The notes beneath the pieces are model-generated. The model saw only the letters and a list, made by a program, of their open reading frames with translations, ran no database searches and was not told the DNA's origin. The position numbers were made by a program, and so were the translations under genes. Below are positions 26,051 through 36,437 of a stretch of 64,000 nt of DNA, piece after piece; positions within the stretch are counted from its first letter, which is position 1, and the number at the start of each line of letters is the position of its first letter. This stretch comes from Peristeroidobacter agariperforans (GTDB taxonomy: Bacteria > Pseudomonadota > Gammaproteobacteria > Steroidobacterales > Steroidobacteraceae): NCBI RefSeq assembly GCF_004138335.1, contig NZ_RYFW01000002.1, positions 1,531,501 through 1,595,500 of the forward strand, read 5' to 3'.

Positions 26051-27408
26051 CAGACGACAAACCAAGGCTGCTCATCGTCGAGGACGACCTGGGGCTGCAG
26101 AAGCAGCTCAAATGGTGTTTCGACGAGCATGAAGTGCTAATTGCGGGGACGCGTGCCGAGGCCATGGCGCAGCTGCGGCGCTTCGAACCCGCCGTCGTGC
26201 TGCAGGACCTCGGACTGCCGCCTGACCCGGAAGGGGTCAGCGAGGGCATGGCAACGCTCAAAGAGATCCTGAGCGTGGCGCCTCAAGTGAAGGTAATCGT
26301 CGTCACCGGCAATCACGATCGCGACAACGCGGTGCGCGCGGTGTCGTTGGGTGCCTACGATTTCTACCAGAAGCCGGTCGACACAGATGTCCTGCGCCTG
26401 ATCGTCAGCCGCGCGTTCAATATCTACGCACTCGAGGAGCAGAATCGGCAGCTGCGCGATGCGCAGTACAAATCGCCGTTCGAAGGGTTGATCGCAACCG
26501 ACGAGGCAATGCAGAAAGTGTGTCGCATGGTCGAGCGGGTTGCGCCGACCGATGTGTCGGTGCTCATTCTCGGCGAAAGCGGTACGGGCAAAGAGCTGCT
26601 GGCGCGCGCGGTCCATTCCCAGAGCAGCCGCAAGGGCGGCCGTTTCGTAGCAATCAATTGCGCCGCGATTCCCGAGCAGCTGCTCGAGAGTGAGCTGTTC
26701 GGTCACGAAAAGGGAGCCTTCACCGGTGCTGTGAAGCAGACCATCGGCAAGGTTGAGCTCGCCGACGGCGGCACGTTATTCCTGGACGAGATCGGTGACA
26801 TGCCGCTGGCGCTGCAGGCGAAGCTGCTGCGCTTCCTGCAGAACCGCGTTATCGAGCGCGTCGGCGGCCGTCAGGAGATTCCCGTCAGTGTGCGGGTGGT
26901 TTGCGCAACCAACAAAGATCTGCAGGCCATGATCGGCGAGCAACGGTTCCGGCAGGATCTCTACTATCGCATCGGCGAGGTGATCGTTTCGGTACCACCG
27001 TTGCGGGATCGCCGGGGTGCGGCGTCGGTGCTTGCGCATTCGTTCCTGCGCAAGTACAGCGGCGTGCAAAGTCGGCCCAAGCGTGGATTCTCGGCGGAGG
27101 CGATTGCCGCCATCGAGGCCTACGAGTGGCCGGGCAATGTGCGGGAGCTGGAAAACAAGGTGAAGTCCGCAGCCATCCTTGCGGATGCTGCCATGATCAC
27201 GCCGGACGATCTCGGCCTGCGCCAGGCTGACGAGCTGGAGTCGCTGTTCAATCTGAAATCACTGCGCGCTCGGGTCGAGCGCCAGGCGGTGTTGCAGGCA
27301 ATCAGCATCGTGGACGGCAATCTCTCACGCGCCGCGGATCTGTTGGGGATCAGCCGGCCGACCCTCTACGATCTGATGGACAAGTATTCGATTCGAGACT
27401 CTCGATGA
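26047..27408 (+). CDS. prsR: Sigma-54-dependent response regulator PrsR
   Basis: A 453-residue NtrC-type activator. The receiver domain (1-125) has phospho-acceptor Asp54. The AAA+ domain (about 150-375) has Walker A GESGTGKE (176-183) and the sigma-54 contact loop GAFTGA (223-228). A Fis-type helix-turn-helix lies at the end (about 405-450; [19 protein letters not shown]). In known XrtA systems this pair with RpoN switches on PEP-CTERM genes. The sigma-54 promoter at 20455 is the best target found here. The GTG start overlaps prsK and the end overlaps xrtA, so the three are translationally coupled. Confidence 0.96.
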   Translation: MTDDKPRLLIVEDDLGLQKQLKWCFDEHEVLIAGTRAEAMAQLRRFEPAVVLQDLGLPPDPEGVSEGMATLKEILSVAPQVKVIVVTGNHDRDNAVRAVSLGAYDFYQKPVDTDVLRLIVSRAFNIYALEEQNRQLRDAQYKSPFEGLIATDEAMQKVCRMVERVAPTDVSVLILGESGTGKELLARAVHSQSSRKGGRFVAINCAAIPEQLLESELFGHEKGAFTGAVKQTIGKVELADGGTLFLDEIGDMPLALQAKLLRFLQNRVIERVGGRQEIPVSVRVVCATNKDLQAMIGEQRFRQDLYYRIGEVIVSVPPLRDRRGAASVLAHSFLRKYSGVQSRPKRGFSAEAIAAIEAYEWPGNVRELENKVKSAAILADAAMITPDDLGLRQADELESLFNLKSLRARVERQAVLQAISIVDGNLSRAADLLGISRPTLYDLMDKYSIRDSR

Positions 27409-28925
27409 GTGTCGAGAGTCCAGCGACACCAGGCGAGGCGGTATCCGCGGAAGGCGTTTATCCGCCTGCCCGGGCTTTGCTGAGGGTGGGCTGGATTGTG
27501 CTGATCGCTTTGGCGGTCGCACTGATCATGTGGCGCACCACCGCCACGCTGCTCCGCGAATGGAGCGACACTGACGATCTGACGTACACGCACGGGTATC
27601 TGATTCTGGCGATATCGGTGTGGGCGCTGTGGCGCTCTCGTGATTCGCTAGCCCGAGAGAACAGTGCGCCTGTCGCAGCGCTCATTCCGATCAGCCTGGT
27701 GCTGTCAGTCGCGTGGTTGATCACTTATCGAGCGGGACTGCTGGTGGTCTATCAGGCGCTGCTGCCGCTGGCCATGTGGGTGGCGGTATGGACCATCTGC
27801 GGATGGGGAGTGGCGCGCACCAGCCTGTTCGCTTTCGGTTTTCTTTACTTCGCAGTCCCGATATGGAGCCTCGCGAATTCGACGTTGCAGCACGCGACGA
27901 CGGCGGCGATGAAGGCGTTGCTGCCTCTGTTCGGCGTACCAACGTACTTCTCGGGCAACACAGTCTATATACCGGCCGGTGTCTTCGAGATCGCCGGAGG
28001 GTGCAGCGGCCTTCATTTCTTCATCGTTGGTACGGCCATCGCCACTTTATACGGCGAAGTCCACCGCGACTCACTGAAGACCCGAGCGATCTTCGTGCTG
28101 ATGGCAGCAGTGCTGGCTGTGCTGGCGAACTGGGTGCGTGTGTTCACCATCATCGTCGCGGGCCACCTCACGAACATGCAGCACTTTCTCATCCGTGTCG
28201 ATCATTACTACTTCGGCTGGGTGGTGTTCGCCGTCGCGATCGGATTGTTCCTGTATCTGGCTTCGAGAATGCCGCAGGGCCGGGCAGCGGACCCGATGAT
28301 CGAGCGAACCTCGCAGCCGCAGCCAGTTTCGCGGCGAGCCTGGCTCATCGCTGCCTGCACAGCAGTGGCTGTGGCGCTGGGGCCGTGGCAAGCGAGTCGA
28401 GTCTCGGCGGGGGCGCGAGAACCCGCATCGGTCCTGCCGACACTGACCGGATGGAATGGTCCTGACAACGCCGTGGGGGAGTGGCGCCCAAAGTTTCCGA
28501 GCGCCGACCAGTTGCTGTTGGGCAGCTACTCCGCAAATGGCCAGAGTGTCGATGTTTTCGTTGCTGCCTATCGGGAACAGCACCAGGGCAAGGAATTCGG
28601 TAGCCTCGGCAATTCGTCTCTCGGCGAAGGACTGGAGAGTCGATTACCCCGCCGCGCGTTGAGCGGAGGCATTGGCGAGCGCATCGTCATCGACGATCAG
28701 GGGACGCGGTGGATCCTGCGTGATACGTATGTCGTGGGCGAGCGGAATTTCTATGCCGCGAGTGTCGGGCAGCTCTGGTACGGGCTGACTGCACTGTGGC
28801 GGGATCAGAGGTCAGCGGCCCTCGGGGTGCGGGTCAAGTGCCAGGCGGAAAGCTGCGACGCGGCGCGCCTGGTTGCCGACGAATTCCTGTTGTCCTCGGG
28901 CGTTGTGCATGCCATCGCGCAATAA
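27405..28925 (+). CDS. xrtA: Exosortase A fused to an EpsI-type domain
   Basis: A 506-residue inner-membrane protein. The exosortase part (about 25-290) has some eight membrane helices with the catalytic set Cys200 (GGCSGLHFF), Arg245 (NWVRVF) and His267 (DHYYFGW). It would cut proteins at the PEP motif of PEP-CTERM tails and join them to an acceptor, as proposed for the family. The C-terminal part (about 310-506) is a single-anchor periplasmic EpsI-like domain, commonly fused or adjacent to XrtA. A matching PEP-CTERM substrate is encoded at 45689-46438. Confidence 0.95.
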   Translation: MSVESPATPGEAVSAEGVYPPARALLRVGWIVLIALAVALIMWRTTATLLREWSDTDDLTYTHGYLILAISVWALWRSRDSLARENSAPVAALIPISLVLSVAWLITYRAGLLVVYQALLPLAMWVAVWTICGWGVARTSLFAFGFLYFAVPIWSLANSTLQHATTAAMKALLPLFGVPTYFSGNTVYIPAGVFEIAGGCSGLHFFIVGTAIATLYGEVHRDSLKTRAIFVLMAAVLAVLANWVRVFTIIVAGHLTNMQHFLIRVDHYYFGWVVFAVAIGLFLYLASRMPQGRAADPMIERTSQPQPVSRRAWLIAACTAVAVALGPWQASRVSAGAREPASVLPTLTGWNGPDNAVGEWRPKFPSADQLLLGSYSANGQSVDVFVAAYREQHQGKEFGSLGNSSLGEGLESRLPRRALSGGIGERIVIDDQGTRWILRDTYVVGERNFYAASVGQLWYGLTALWRDQRSAALGVRVKCQAESCDAARLVADEFLLSSGVVHAIAQ

Positions 28926-28953
28926 GAGCGGCACCAGCCGCGGAGTAACCGCC

Positions 28954-31761
28954 ATGACGATCAGAATGGCTTGCTGTATCGCCGCCCTGCTAGCGCTGTC
29001 GGGCTGCGACGCTTTCGTTTCCAACGAGACAAGAATCGAGCGCGCCGAACAGCTGATTACATCCGGCGCACAGCGCGAAGCCGTCATCGAACTCAAGAAT
29101 GTCATCGACGATGAGCCGGCGAATGCCCGAGCGCTCACCTTGCTCGCGACGGCGATGTATCAGCTCGAGGATGTGCAGGGCGCCAAGACCGAATTGCAGC
29201 GTGCCATCGATGCCGGAGCGCCGCGCGAGGACCTGGCGGAGATCGAGGGAATGCTCATGATCTGGGCGCACCAGTTCAAGGAGCTGGAGCAGCGCCTTGA
29301 ATCGGGTTCCATCGTCGCGGATGACGAGTTGCGCAGTGTGCTCATCGCGCGCGCGAAGGTCGGGCAAGGCGATGCGGAAGGCGCAAAGAAGACGCTGAAC
29401 GATGCGCTTGCGCGCGAGCCTGATTCTGCCGAACTGATGAGAGCGCTTGCGGAAGTGCTCGCGGCAACGGGTGAGCGGGACTCGGCTCTCGATCTCTTGG
29501 AGAGACTGCTCGCAAAACATCCGCGGAATGCGCGTGCGCTGTTGAGCCAAGGGTCGCTGCTGGCGCAAATGAATGAGCTCGATGCGGCAGAGAAGTCCTA
29601 CACCGCGGCCTTGCAGTACGGGAACGCGACTCTCACTTTCCCCCAGCGAACCATGGCGGCCGCAGCACTGGTCGAGATCCAACTTGCGAAAGGCGATGTG
29701 CCGGGCGCCGAACGAGCCCACGGGGCGCTGACGGAACTGGCTCCAGACAGCTTCGTTTCGAGGCTGCTCGCGGCTCGTATATTGCTCTCGAAACAGGAAT
29801 ACCCAGCCGCCACGGCTGAGCTGCAACGCGTCGTGACACAAGCTCCGCAGTTCGTCGCTGCGCGCGCCTTGCTCGGCGCTTCGCTGTTTTCGCAGGGAAG
29901 TTTTGAACAGGCCGAACGCCAGTTGTCGGAAGCCGTGCGTCAGGCCCCAGAGAATATCGAGGCACGCAAGTTGCTGGCGCAGGTGCGCTTGCGCATGAAC
30001 AGGCCCGCGGAAGCCATGGATACCCTGGTACCCGCACTCGATGACGAAGCGACCGATGCCGGGCTCAACGTGCTCGCGAGCAACGTCCAGCTGCGCATGG
30101 GGGATGAGTCGGCAGCGGTGGCGCTGCTGGAGCGTTCTGTCGCAGCCAGCCCCGCCAATCGCGAACTGAAACTGCAGCTCGCGAGCGCGTATCTGCGCAC
30201 AGGTTACAGTGCGAAGGCAGTCGAGCTGCTCAAGCAAGTTGACGCAGCGGAGAACACTGTCGAGAAGGAAGCACTACTGGTTGCCGCGCTCGCCGAGTCG
30301 AAGGGCATGAGCGCCGCTCAGCAGGAAGTGCAGAGTCTGTTGCGCGCGCATCCTCGGAATGTCGCGATTCTCAATCTAGCCAGTGCATTCTTCATTCGTA
30401 GCGGAGAACTGCAGAGCGCGCGCGATGTGCTTGCGCGTGCCTCCAGTCTCGAGCCGAAGAACCGAGTGACGTTGACCAATTTGGCGCGCCTCGAGATTGC
30501 TGCCGGTAGAGTGGCCGCTGCAGAGGGAATTCTGAAACAGATTATCGAAGCCGATCCCGCCAATGCTCCGGCCCATCTCGAGCTCGCCGCATTAGCTATG
30601 CAGCAAGGCAAGACTCGCGAAGCTCTTGCCGGGCTCGAGCAACTCGCGAAGCGCGATCCCAAGTCGATCGAAGCGAGGCTGGCGCTGGCGCGCGTGCACC
30701 TCATCGACAAGAAGCCGGAGCTCGCCGCGAAGCAGGTCGCCGCTGCACTCGAGGTAGCGCCAGACAAGGGGGCGGTTCACAACGCAGCCGGCAGTCTCTA
30801 CATGCAGTTCGGGCGTATGGACGCGGCGCTGGCCGCATTCCGAGCCGCAGTAGCAGCCGATCCATCGAATGCTGCGTATCTCGTCAGTCAGGCTCAGGCG
30901 GAGACCGCGCTGGGCCAGACCGAAGCCGCACGCTCGACTGCTGGACGGGCACTGTTGGCCCAACCTTCCCACATTCCGGCAGTGGCCCTGAATGCGCTTC
31001 TGGACGTGCAGGCTCAACGCCCGGATGCGGCGCTGGGGCGCATCGAGGCGCTCAAGAAGCTCAGGCCATCCGATCCCGCAGTACTGGCACTGGAAGGCGA
31101 GGTGCTTCTCACTCTGAAACGCTATGAACGAGCGGCTGCGGTTCTCGAGCAAGCGGCGGCGGGCCGTGCGAGCTCGAGGCTGGCAGTGAAGCTGTACCAG
31201 GCCAGGCAGCTCGCGAAGCTGCCGAACTCGCTGCAGCCCCTGGAATCGTGGCTGGAGCGTTATCCCGGCGATTTGGCGGTCCGACGGCTGCTCGCTAACG
31301 CATATCAGCAGACCGGGCGCCGCGAGAAAGCAATGCTCGAATACGAGTTCCTGGCGGCTCAGGCTCCCGGCGATGTGATGTCGCTGAACAACCTGGCGTG
31401 GCTGCAGTACGAAGCAGGAGATGCCCGCGCCGCTCAGACCGGGGCGGCTGCGTATCAACTAGCTCCGAACAATCCAGCGATCGCGGATACGTACGGCTGG
31501 ATACTCTTGCACCGGGGTGACGTGCCCCGCGCAGTGGAAATATTGGCGGCGGCCGCGAAGAGTTCAGACGAACCCGAAATCCGATACCACTACGCCGCCG
31601 CCCTGGCGAAATCGGGAGATCGGGACCAGGCACGCGAGACTCTTACCGCCATTGTCGGCGGGCCGAAGTCTTTCGCGTCCCAGGCCGACGCCGAGCGTCT
31701 GCTGCGGGAGCTGGCCCGGCCAGCGTCTGGATCGGAGGGCGCTCCATCAGGCGGTCGGTAG
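28954..31761 (+). CDS. prsT: XrtA/PEP-CTERM system TPR lipoprotein PrsT
   Basis: A 935-residue lipoprotein (LALSGC, Cys18) made almost wholly of tetratricopeptide repeats, recognisable from phrases such as ALREPDSAELMRALAEVLAA spaced about every 34 residues. The start ATG at 28954 is chosen over earlier in-frame starts because it follows a CGGAG site and begins with the signal peptide. TPR lipoproteins of this size usually scaffold polysaccharide secretion across the periplasm, as AlgK and PelB do. PrsT is the standard partner in XrtA loci; its exact contacts are unknown. Confidence 0.93.
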   Translation: MTIRMACCIAALLALSGCDAFVSNETRIERAEQLITSGAQREAVIELKNVIDDEPANARALTLLATAMYQLEDVQGAKTELQRAIDAGAPREDLAEIEGMLMIWAHQFKELEQRLESGSIVADDELRSVLIARAKVGQGDAEGAKKTLNDALAREPDSAELMRALAEVLAATGERDSALDLLERLLAKHPRNARALLSQGSLLAQMNELDAAEKSYTAALQYGNATLTFPQRTMAAAALVEIQLAKGDVPGAERAHGALTELAPDSFVSRLLAARILLSKQEYPAATAELQRVVTQAPQFVAARALLGASLFSQGSFEQAERQLSEAVRQAPENIEARKLLAQVRLRMNRPAEAMDTLVPALDDEATDAGLNVLASNVQLRMGDESAAVALLERSVAASPANRELKLQLASAYLRTGYSAKAVELLKQVDAAENTVEKEALLVAALAESKGMSAAQQEVQSLLRAHPRNVAILNLASAFFIRSGELQSARDVLARASSLEPKNRVTLTNLARLEIAAGRVAAAEGILKQIIEADPANAPAHLELAALAMQQGKTREALAGLEQLAKRDPKSIEARLALARVHLIDKKPELAAKQVAAALEVAPDKGAVHNAAGSLYMQFGRMDAALAAFRAAVAADPSNAAYLVSQAQAETALGQTEAARSTAGRALLAQPSHIPAVALNALLDVQAQRPDAALGRIEALKKLRPSDPAVLALEGEVLLTLKRYERAAAVLEQAAAGRASSRLAVKLYQARQLAKLPNSLQPLESWLERYPGDLAVRRLLANAYQQTGRREKAMLEYEFLAAQAPGDVMSLNNLAWLQYEAGDARAAQTGAAAYQLAPNNPAIADTYGWILLHRGDVPRAVEILAAAAKSSDEPEIRYHYAAALAKSGDRDQARETLTAIVGGPKSFASQADAERLLRELARPASGSEGAPSGGR

Positions 31762-31911
31762 GACCTGTACAGGAGGGCAATGCTCGTGCATTCGGGCCGG
31801 TCTTGCTTCACAGTTCGAGATCCTGATTACGCTCGTCGCGCGCCGATTTGTTAACCTTGATCGCCGGCGGGTAGTGCAAGCGTCGGATTTATTTACGTTT
31901 CGGTAGACCCC

Positions 31912-32559
31912 ATGCGCATGATCCCGTTTCCAATGCTTGCAGTGGCTCTGGCATGGCTGTGTCAGAGCGCGACAGCGCTGAGTGCAGAGGGCGCCGTGGC
32001 CGAGCCGACCAAACCGGCCGCCGCTACAGCTCCGCCCCCCGCGGCTAAGCAGAGCGACAACGAATATCTGATCGGTCCGGGAGATTCGCTCCAGGTGTTC
32101 GTGTGGCGTAATCCGGAGCTATCGACCACCGTGCCGGTGCGACCGGACGGCAGGATCTCGACGCCGCTCGCCGAAGACGTCGTGGCGGTGGGCAAGACGC
32201 CTACCCAGCTTGCACGTGATATAGAGAAGGTGCTGGCCGACTACATCCGTTCTCCGCAAGTGAACGTGATTGTGAGCAATCCGGTCAGTACCTTCAGTCA
32301 GGTGAAGATCATCGGCCAGGTGACGACACCTCAGGCAGTGCCGTATCGCGAAGGGATGACCGTGCTCGACGCCGTGCTGGCAGTCGGGGGCCTTGCGGAA
32401 TTTGCTGCTGGCAACCGCGCAAAGATCATTCGGAATGAAAACGGCAAGCCCAAGGAGATCAAGATCAAACTGGATGATCTGGTCAACAAGGGCGATGTGA
32501 GGCAGAACCTCGCGCTGCGTCCGGGCGATGTGCTGGTCGTGCCCGAATCCATTTTCTAA
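31912..32559 (+). CDS. XrtA system polysaccharide export protein (Wza/EpsE-like)
   Basis: A 215-residue exported protein with a signal peptide (about 1-25), a Pro/Ala-rich linker, a poly-export domain (about 48-130; YLIGPGDSLQVFVWRNPELS) and a SLBB domain (about 135-210; VKIIGQVTTPQAVPYREGMT, LRPGDVLVVPESIF). It would form part of the outer-membrane export channel. No lipobox is visible, whereas classical Wza is a lipoprotein; the XrtA versions are often short like this one. A 150-bp gap to prsT suggests it may have its own promoter, but no consensus was recognised. Confidence 0.92.
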   Translation: MRMIPFPMLAVALAWLCQSATALSAEGAVAEPTKPAAATAPPPAAKQSDNEYLIGPGDSLQVFVWRNPELSTTVPVRPDGRISTPLAEDVVAVGKTPTQLARDIEKVLADYIRSPQVNVIVSNPVSTFSQVKIIGQVTTPQAVPYREGMTVLDAVLAVGGLAEFAAGNRAKIIRNENGKPKEIKIKLDDLVNKGDVRQNLALRPGDVLVVPESIF

Positions 32560-32571
32560 CGGATCGCTCCA

Positions 32572-34158
32572 ATGCTACCTGTCGTCGAACAAGTCCTGGA
32601 TCAGGTGCGCGATGCCTGGCGCTTTCGCTGGTACGCGATCGGCATCGCTTGGATCGTCTGCGTGGTCGGTTGGCTCGTAGTGCTCACGATGCCAGACGTT
32701 TATCAGGCAAAGGCCCGCATCTACGTCGATACGCGCACCGCGCTGACACAGACGGTCGAAGGCCTGGCCTTCGAGCAGAACATCGAGGCGCAGCTCAACT
32801 TCGTCCGTCAGAATCTGCTGGGTCGTCCCGCTTTGGAGCGAGTCGCCCGCGAGACGCAACTGGATCGCGGTGTGACGACCGCGCGAGAGCGCGAGGCACT
32901 AGTCGAAACGTTGCGTAAGCGGATCAACATTGAAACCGGCCCCACGCGACGCAACGCGACCGACAGCATCTACACGATCGCATACACGGACCACAGCCGG
33001 GCGAAGAGCCTGGAAGTTGTCGATCGGCTGCTGAACACTTTTGTCGAGGATACGCTCGGCGGCAAACGCGAAGGATCGGTCGAGGCGCAGCGATTCCTGG
33101 AGGCGCAGATTTCCGAATATGAAGCGCGACTCGCGGAAGCGGAAACACGCCTGGCTGATTTCAAGCGGAAAAACGTGGGATTGGTGCCAGGCGATCAGGG
33201 CGACTATTTCGCGCGCCTGCAAGCTGAAGTCGACAACTTGCGCAAGCTGAAAGAGCAATTGAGCATTGCGACTTCGCGGCGTGCGGAGCTGGCAACGCAG
33301 CTGCGCGGTGAGAGCGCTGTGCTTGCAGCATCCGCTGCACAGTCCAGCCGCGATGCGGCGGGCGGCGATACGGGTGGGCGACTGCAAGAGGCTCGGGCCC
33401 GCTTGGACGAATTGCTGCTGCGCTTCACCGACAAGCATCCAGACGTAATCGCTTTGCGTGAAACCATCGCGCAACTCGAAGAGCGGCAGAAGAACGAAAT
33501 TGCGGCGCTCCAGCGGGGCGACCTTCGGGCAGCGCTGGCTAGCGGTGTCGGCGCCAGCCCCGTCTACCAGCAGATCCAATTGCAGATCAATCAAACCGAC
33601 GTGGAGATCGCCGCTCTGCAGCGCCAGAGTGCTGACAGCGACAACCGCATCGCCGAACTGCGCAAGCTCGTCGATACCGTGCCTGAGGTCGAAGCCGAAT
33701 TCGCCCGCTTGAATCGCGATTACGACGTGACCAAGCAGGCGTACAACCGACTGGTCGACCGCTTGGAGAAGGCACGCATTTCCGAACAGGCCGAAGAGAC
33801 GGGCTCGGTGCGTTTCGAGATCATCGATCCGCCCGCGGCGCCGTTTGAGCCCGTGTCTCCGAAGCGCACAATGCTGCTGCTGGGAGTATTGGCGGCGGCC
33901 TTGGGCGCCGGGGCTGGTCTCGCGTACGTAATGAACATGCTGCGACCGGTGTTCAATACTTCGAAGTCGCTCGCCGAATTCACAGGCTTGCCGGTGCTTG
34001 GTGCAGTCAGCGTCACAGCACTCGAGCAACTTCAGCTGCAGAAGCGCATGAGCCTGATCCGGTTCTCGACGGCCGGTGCGTTGCTCGGGATAGCATTCCT
34101 GATGGTGCTGTTGCTGCAACAGCCGGGCACGCGCTTCATTCAACGTTTGATTGGATGA
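32572..34158 (+). CDS. XrtA system polysaccharide chain-length determinant (PCP family)
   Basis: A 528-residue inner-membrane protein. Transmembrane helices lie near the N-terminus (about 20-42), at about 435-457 and near the C-terminus. The periplasmic middle is long and largely coiled coil (about 180-400). The Wzz start sequence PDVYQAKARIYVDTRTALTQ and the Pro-rich PPAAPFEPVSPKR before the second helix are typical of polysaccharide co-polymerases. It would govern chain length with the kinase that follows 14 bases later. Confidence 0.93.
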   Translation: MLPVVEQVLDQVRDAWRFRWYAIGIAWIVCVVGWLVVLTMPDVYQAKARIYVDTRTALTQTVEGLAFEQNIEAQLNFVRQNLLGRPALERVARETQLDRGVTTAREREALVETLRKRINIETGPTRRNATDSIYTIAYTDHSRAKSLEVVDRLLNTFVEDTLGGKREGSVEAQRFLEAQISEYEARLAEAETRLADFKRKNVGLVPGDQGDYFARLQAEVDNLRKLKEQLSIATSRRAELATQLRGESAVLAASAAQSSRDAAGGDTGGRLQEARARLDELLLRFTDKHPDVIALRETIAQLEERQKNEIAALQRGDLRAALASGVGASPVYQQIQLQINQTDVEIAALQRQSADSDNRIAELRKLVDTVPEVEAEFARLNRDYDVTKQAYNRLVDRLEKARISEQAEETGSVRFEIIDPPAAPFEPVSPKRTMLLLGVLAAALGAGAGLAYVMNMLRPVFNTSKSLAEFTGLPVLGAVSVTALEQLQLQKRMSLIRFSTAGALLGIAFLMVLLLQQPGTRFIQRLIG

Positions 34159-34172
34159 CAGGACCTTAAGCT

Positions 34173-35084
34173 ATGAGCCTAGTCGAACGGGCGCTGACCA
34201 AGATGCGCGAGTCGGGCCGCGGCCCAGCCGATCTATCGGCGTCGCCTGCGCCCCAGCGGCCTCAGTACGTGGAGCCGCCGCAGAGCCTGGCCCGCCTGCT
34301 GCCCGCAGTGGAAGGCACGACAGCCTCGAGCACGGGCTCGTCTAAGATCGTCCAGATCGACCGTGCGAGCCTGCGCGCCAACGGACTGTTGGCTCCAGAG
34401 AATCACCAGCGCCGCCTTGCCGACGAATACCGTCAGATCAAACGGCCGATCATCGCCCACGCGATCGGGCGCGGACCCGACAAGGTAGCCAGAGGCCATC
34501 TTGTGATGGTCGCGAGTGCGATGGCGGGCGAGGGCAAGACCTTCTCGTCGATCAACCTTGCGATGTCTCTCTCGCTGGAGAAGGACATCAGCGTGTTGCT
34601 CGTCGACGCAGATATCCCCAAGCCGCACATTACGCGCACGTTCGCCCTGGAGAACGAGCCAGGACTGCTCGATGTGCTGCGCGATGAGAACATGCGCGTC
34701 GAGGATCTGGTCGTGCGCACCGACGTTGACGGCTTGAGCATTTTGCCGGTCGGCAAGCAGTCGGAGACGGCAGAGGAACTGCTGGCCAGCGCACGCATGG
34801 AACAGATTGCCTTGCAGCTTGGAACCCAGGACCCCAATCGGATCGTCTTGTTCGATTCGCCTCCGCTGTTGCTGACCAGCGAGTCGCGCGTGCTTGCGGG
34901 GCTGGTCGGTCAGATCATCCTGGTGGTTCGCGCAGGGTCGACCACGCAACAGATGGTGCAGGAGGCAATCAGCTATTTGGGCGAGGGACGCTCGATCGGC
35001 CTCGTGCTAAATCAATGTGAGATGGAGACGAAGACCGGCTACTACTACGGCTACGCCCCAAGCGGAAGCGGTACGGCTAACTAG
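34173..35084 (+). CDS. XrtA-associated tyrosine autokinase (BY-kinase)
   Basis: A 303-residue cytoplasmic P-loop kinase of the CpsD/Wzc type. Walker A is SAMAGEGKTF (Lys122), Walker A-prime is LLVDADIPKPH, and the later motif ILFDSPPLLL-like segment reads RIVLFDSPPLL. The C-terminus bears a tyrosine cluster (TGYYYGY), the expected autophosphorylation site. It cycles with the chain-length determinant to regulate polymerisation and export. Its first 90 residues are a low-complexity linker. Confidence 0.94.
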   Translation: MSLVERALTKMRESGRGPADLSASPAPQRPQYVEPPQSLARLLPAVEGTTASSTGSSKIVQIDRASLRANGLLAPENHQRRLADEYRQIKRPIIAHAIGRGPDKVARGHLVMVASAMAGEGKTFSSINLAMSLSLEKDISVLLVDADIPKPHITRTFALENEPGLLDVLRDENMRVEDLVVRTDVDGLSILPVGKQSETAEELLASARMEQIALQLGTQDPNRIVLFDSPPLLLTSESRVLAGLVGQIILVVRAGSTTQQMVQEAISYLGEGRSIGLVLNQCEMETKTGYYYGYAPSGSGTAN

Positions 35085-35132
35085 CGGCTTGCTGTCTGCG
35101 GTCGAGAGCCACACTAATAATCGGAACGTATC

Positions 35133-36437
35133 ATGCGCGTTAGGCGAGGTTTACTGCTCCGGGCGGCAATCGGTGCGCTGTGTGTGGGCGCCGCGGCGAC
35201 CGTTCATGCCCAGACTTCCGGGGCTGCGTTCGGGCTGTCTGCTGGCTTGGGTCATTCAGACAACATCACGCGCGTCCCTGAAGACGAGATCGATGAATCC
35301 TTCGCCACCGCGGGATTACAGCTCAATGCCGCGCAACAGGGCAGGCTGAGCTATTCGGCGCTGGGTGACCTCGCCTACGTGGACTATCTGGACGACACTT
35401 TTGAGTCCGAGGTGGTGGGCGGATTCGATGGCACGCTCACGTATTCCTTCGTACCCGACCGATTCACCTGGACCGTGGAAGACACGTTCGGTCAATCGCA
35501 GATCAACCAGTTTCGTCCGGTAACTCCCGGCAATCGCGAGAACGTCAATTTCCTGTCGACGGGGCCGGATTTCTCGCTGCCGATCGGCGGCTCCCGCAAT
35601 TTCGTCGACATCGGCGCACGATTCTCCGATGCCCGCTACGAAGATTCGGAGCTGGATAACGAACGCCTCGGCGGCACGCTCGCGCTGCGACGTCAGTTGA
35701 CCTCCAGCAGTCTGGTAGCGCTGAACGGACAGGCCGATCGCATCGAATACGACGATGTTGCCCAAACCGAGTACGACGTGCGCAGTGCGTTCTTGCGATA
35801 CGCTGTCGACACAGCGCGTACCTTGCTGAGCGTCGATGCGGGCTATACGGAACTGGAGCAGGACGGCAGCAAGAGCGACGGCACCTTATTCGGCCTGAAT
35901 TTCTCTCGCGAGCTATCCGCAGCCACACGACTGACTGCGTCGGCCGGGCAACGTTATTCCGATGCGAGCGATGTGTTTCGTGTCCTGCGGCGGCGAGCCG
36001 CCCTGGATCCGCAGGCATCTCCCACCGAGTCGACGAGCGACGCATTCGAGTATCGTTACGCGACTCTGGGCTGGAGCTTTCAGAAGAACCGGACCAGCAT
36101 TTCTCTGGCGGCGGGCCTCAATCAGGAGCGCTACATCGAAGAGACCGATCGCGACCGCGAGTATGTCGACTATCGGGTCGAGCTCGGCCGGCGGCTGAGC
36201 CGGACGTTGCGCGCTTCGATTTCGGCTCGTTGGTATGAGAACGAGTTCGACAATGTCGATTTTGATTCCAACGATTTGCGATTGACTGGTGCGATCTCGT
36301 GGCGGCTGGGTGCGCGCACGTACCTGGGGCTGCAGATGAACTACTTCGACCGCAGCAGCAACGATCCGGAATCCGAGTTCAGCGAGACTCGGGGACTGCT
36401 GACGATTTCCTACTTTCCGCGCGGCGAGCAGTTCTGA
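35133..36437 (+). CDS. XrtA/PEP-CTERM system-associated outer-membrane beta-barrel protein (TIGR03016-like)
   Basis: A 434-residue protein with a signal peptide (about 1-27, ending VHAQ) and alternating strands rich in Asp, Tyr and Arg throughout, ending in an aromatic residue (GEQF), as in outer-membrane barrels. Its place after the tyrosine kinase and before the deacetylase, overlapping the latter by one base, is that of the conserved uncharacterised outer-membrane protein in XrtA loci. It may be the outer-membrane pore for the polysaccharide. Confidence 0.88.
   Translation: MRVRRGLLLRAAIGALCVGAAATVHAQTSGAAFGLSAGLGHSDNITRVPEDEIDESFATAGLQLNAAQQGRLSYSALGDLAYVDYLDDTFESEVVGGFDGTLTYSFVPDRFTWTVEDTFGQSQINQFRPVTPGNRENVNFLSTGPDFSLPIGGSRNFVDIGARFSDARYEDSELDNERLGGTLALRRQLTSSSLVALNGQADRIEYDDVAQTEYDVRSAFLRYAVDTARTLLSVDAGYTELEQDGSKSDGTLFGLNFSRELSAATRLTASAGQRYSDASDVFRVLRRRAALDPQASPTESTSDAFEYRYATLGWSFQKNRTSISLAAGLNQERYIEETDRDREYVDYRVELGRRLSRTLRASISARWYENEFDNVDFDSNDLRLTGAISWRLGARTYLGLQMNYFDRSSNDPESEFSETRGLLTISYFPRGEQF

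Noticed and set aside
27405-28925. Exosortase and EpsI as two genes joined by a frameshift
   Set aside because: The fused form is common in exosortase A and the frame is continuous.
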